Virus record (IMG/VR): IMGVR_UViG_3300038701_001591
Span: 1 to 26,818 of that record
DNA length: 26,818 bases
Origin: a virus
Strand: one strand, 5' to 3'
Position numbers and translations under genes: made by a program. A model generated the notes under the pieces. The model worked only from the letters and a program-made list of their open reading frames with translations. It had not been told where the DNA came from and searched no databases. Positions 26,354 to 26,818 of the stretch are shown here, piece by piece. Positions within the stretch are counted from its first letter, which is position 1; each line of letters begins with the position of its first letter.

Positions 26354-26818
26354 GTGGCATTTCCGTTCAATTGCTCGAAGGGGTAGTAATACCGTGTTTC
26401 ATTCTGCGCCCCCGAATATCCCCGTTGCAGAATATTGTCGGGAACGGTCTTGTATTGGAGGCTTGCTTCGTTCGCATATTCCGTTTGAGACTCGAGCGCG
26501 TAGGCTTGCGCATCATTGGTGAGGCGGTCAGACAGTCCCAACTTCCCGTTGATGTTGCGACAGATAAGCGACGCCATGAAGGTCGCTACAGTCAGTACAA
26601 GTCCTTCATCCCAGAAGTTCACTTCCTCCTGATCGAAGGTGTAGCGAAGAATTGCCTGCTCTGTATCCGTTACAATGCAGGGCGCACCGTTCATAAACAC
26701 GCGATCAAAGCGCCCCCAATTCTCCAAACGCTGTGGGGCGAGGAGATCATTCGGTTGAGTGTATGCATAGCAGAACCCAGGGGCCGGATCGGCCTGCACC
26801 CAGACTTCATTGAAATCC
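26350..26818 (-). CDS. Tail tubular protein A (gp11-like adaptor), C-terminal part
   Basis: The frame is open through the right edge, so the N-terminus is outside the window; 155 residues are seen before the TGA at 26350-26352. The first visible part reads DFNEVWVQADPAPG, then CYAYTQPNDLLAPQRL, the typical T7 gp11-type signature before an internal GAPCIVTDTEQAILRY. The end is helical (ANEASLQYKTV) and terminates with NETRYYYPFEQL. In T7 this protein is the dodecameric ring between portal and nozzle. A GTG at 26797-26799 lies in the frame but is internal, since reading continues upstream. It overlaps the tail tubular B start by 4 bases. Confidence 0.85.
   Translation of the reverse strand, partial: DFNEVWVQADPAPGFCYAYTQPNDLLAPQRLENWGRFDRVFMNGAPCIVTDTEQAILRYTFDQEEVNFWDEGLVLTVATFMASLICRNINGKLGLSDRLTNDAQAYALESQTEYANEASLQYKTVPDNILQRGYSGAQNETRYYYPFEQLNGNAT

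Overview
The window is a dense segment (about 98% coding) of a tailed-phage genome with a T7-like, short-tailed (podovirus) virion module. The rightmost genes follow the T7 order closely: tail tubular protein A, tail tubular protein B, a gp13-like protein, three internal/ejection proteins (gp14-, gp15- and gp16-like) and a gp17-like tail fibre with a T7-type N-terminus. A lysis cassette and further receptor-binding proteins come next. No integrase, repressor, tRNA, IS element, CRISPR array or T7-type RNA polymerase is visible, so a lytic phage of a Gram-negative, possibly aquatic, host is the best inference. The host itself cannot be read from the sequence.

Left arm (1-6838, + strand), DNA metabolism. 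In order: the C-terminal end of a RecA/AAA-type ATPase (possibly a Sak4-like recombinase), a DUF669-like ssDNA-binding protein, a ParB-domain/beta-class DNA methyltransferase fusion, a small unknown protein, a UDG-like domain joined to the first part of a 3'-5' exonuclease, two small genes (unknown; DUF1937), a family A DNA polymerase, and a DUF3987-like helicase/ATPase. The polymerase is split inside its proofreading domain: Exo I and Exo II motifs lie on one polypeptide, and Exo III plus the polymerase fold on another, with two unrelated small genes between them.

Right arm (26818-6835, - strand), late genes. Almost every junction is a 1-8 nt stop/start overlap (TAATG, TGATG, ATGA) or a gap of a few bases, which points to one translationally coupled transcript. 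The gp15-like internal protein carries a lambda-R-type (GH104) lysozyme domain, whereas the gp16-like protein lacks a recognisable transglycosylase, so the peptidoglycan-opening activity is on a different protein than in T7. After the collagen-like tail fibre come a discoidin-domain tail protein, a lysis cassette (three small membrane proteins, a 51-aa coiled-coil protein, and a T7-lysozyme-like amidase), a UUCG hairpin, a 97-aa protein and a beta-helical tail spike with an apparent carbohydrate-binding insert.

The two arms converge at 6835-6838, where the two TAA stop codons overlap within TTTAAA and no strong terminator is visible. No stretch longer than 65 bases lacks a gene; the three real gaps (211-275, 747-815, 8772-8827) each contain a palindrome or hairpin.
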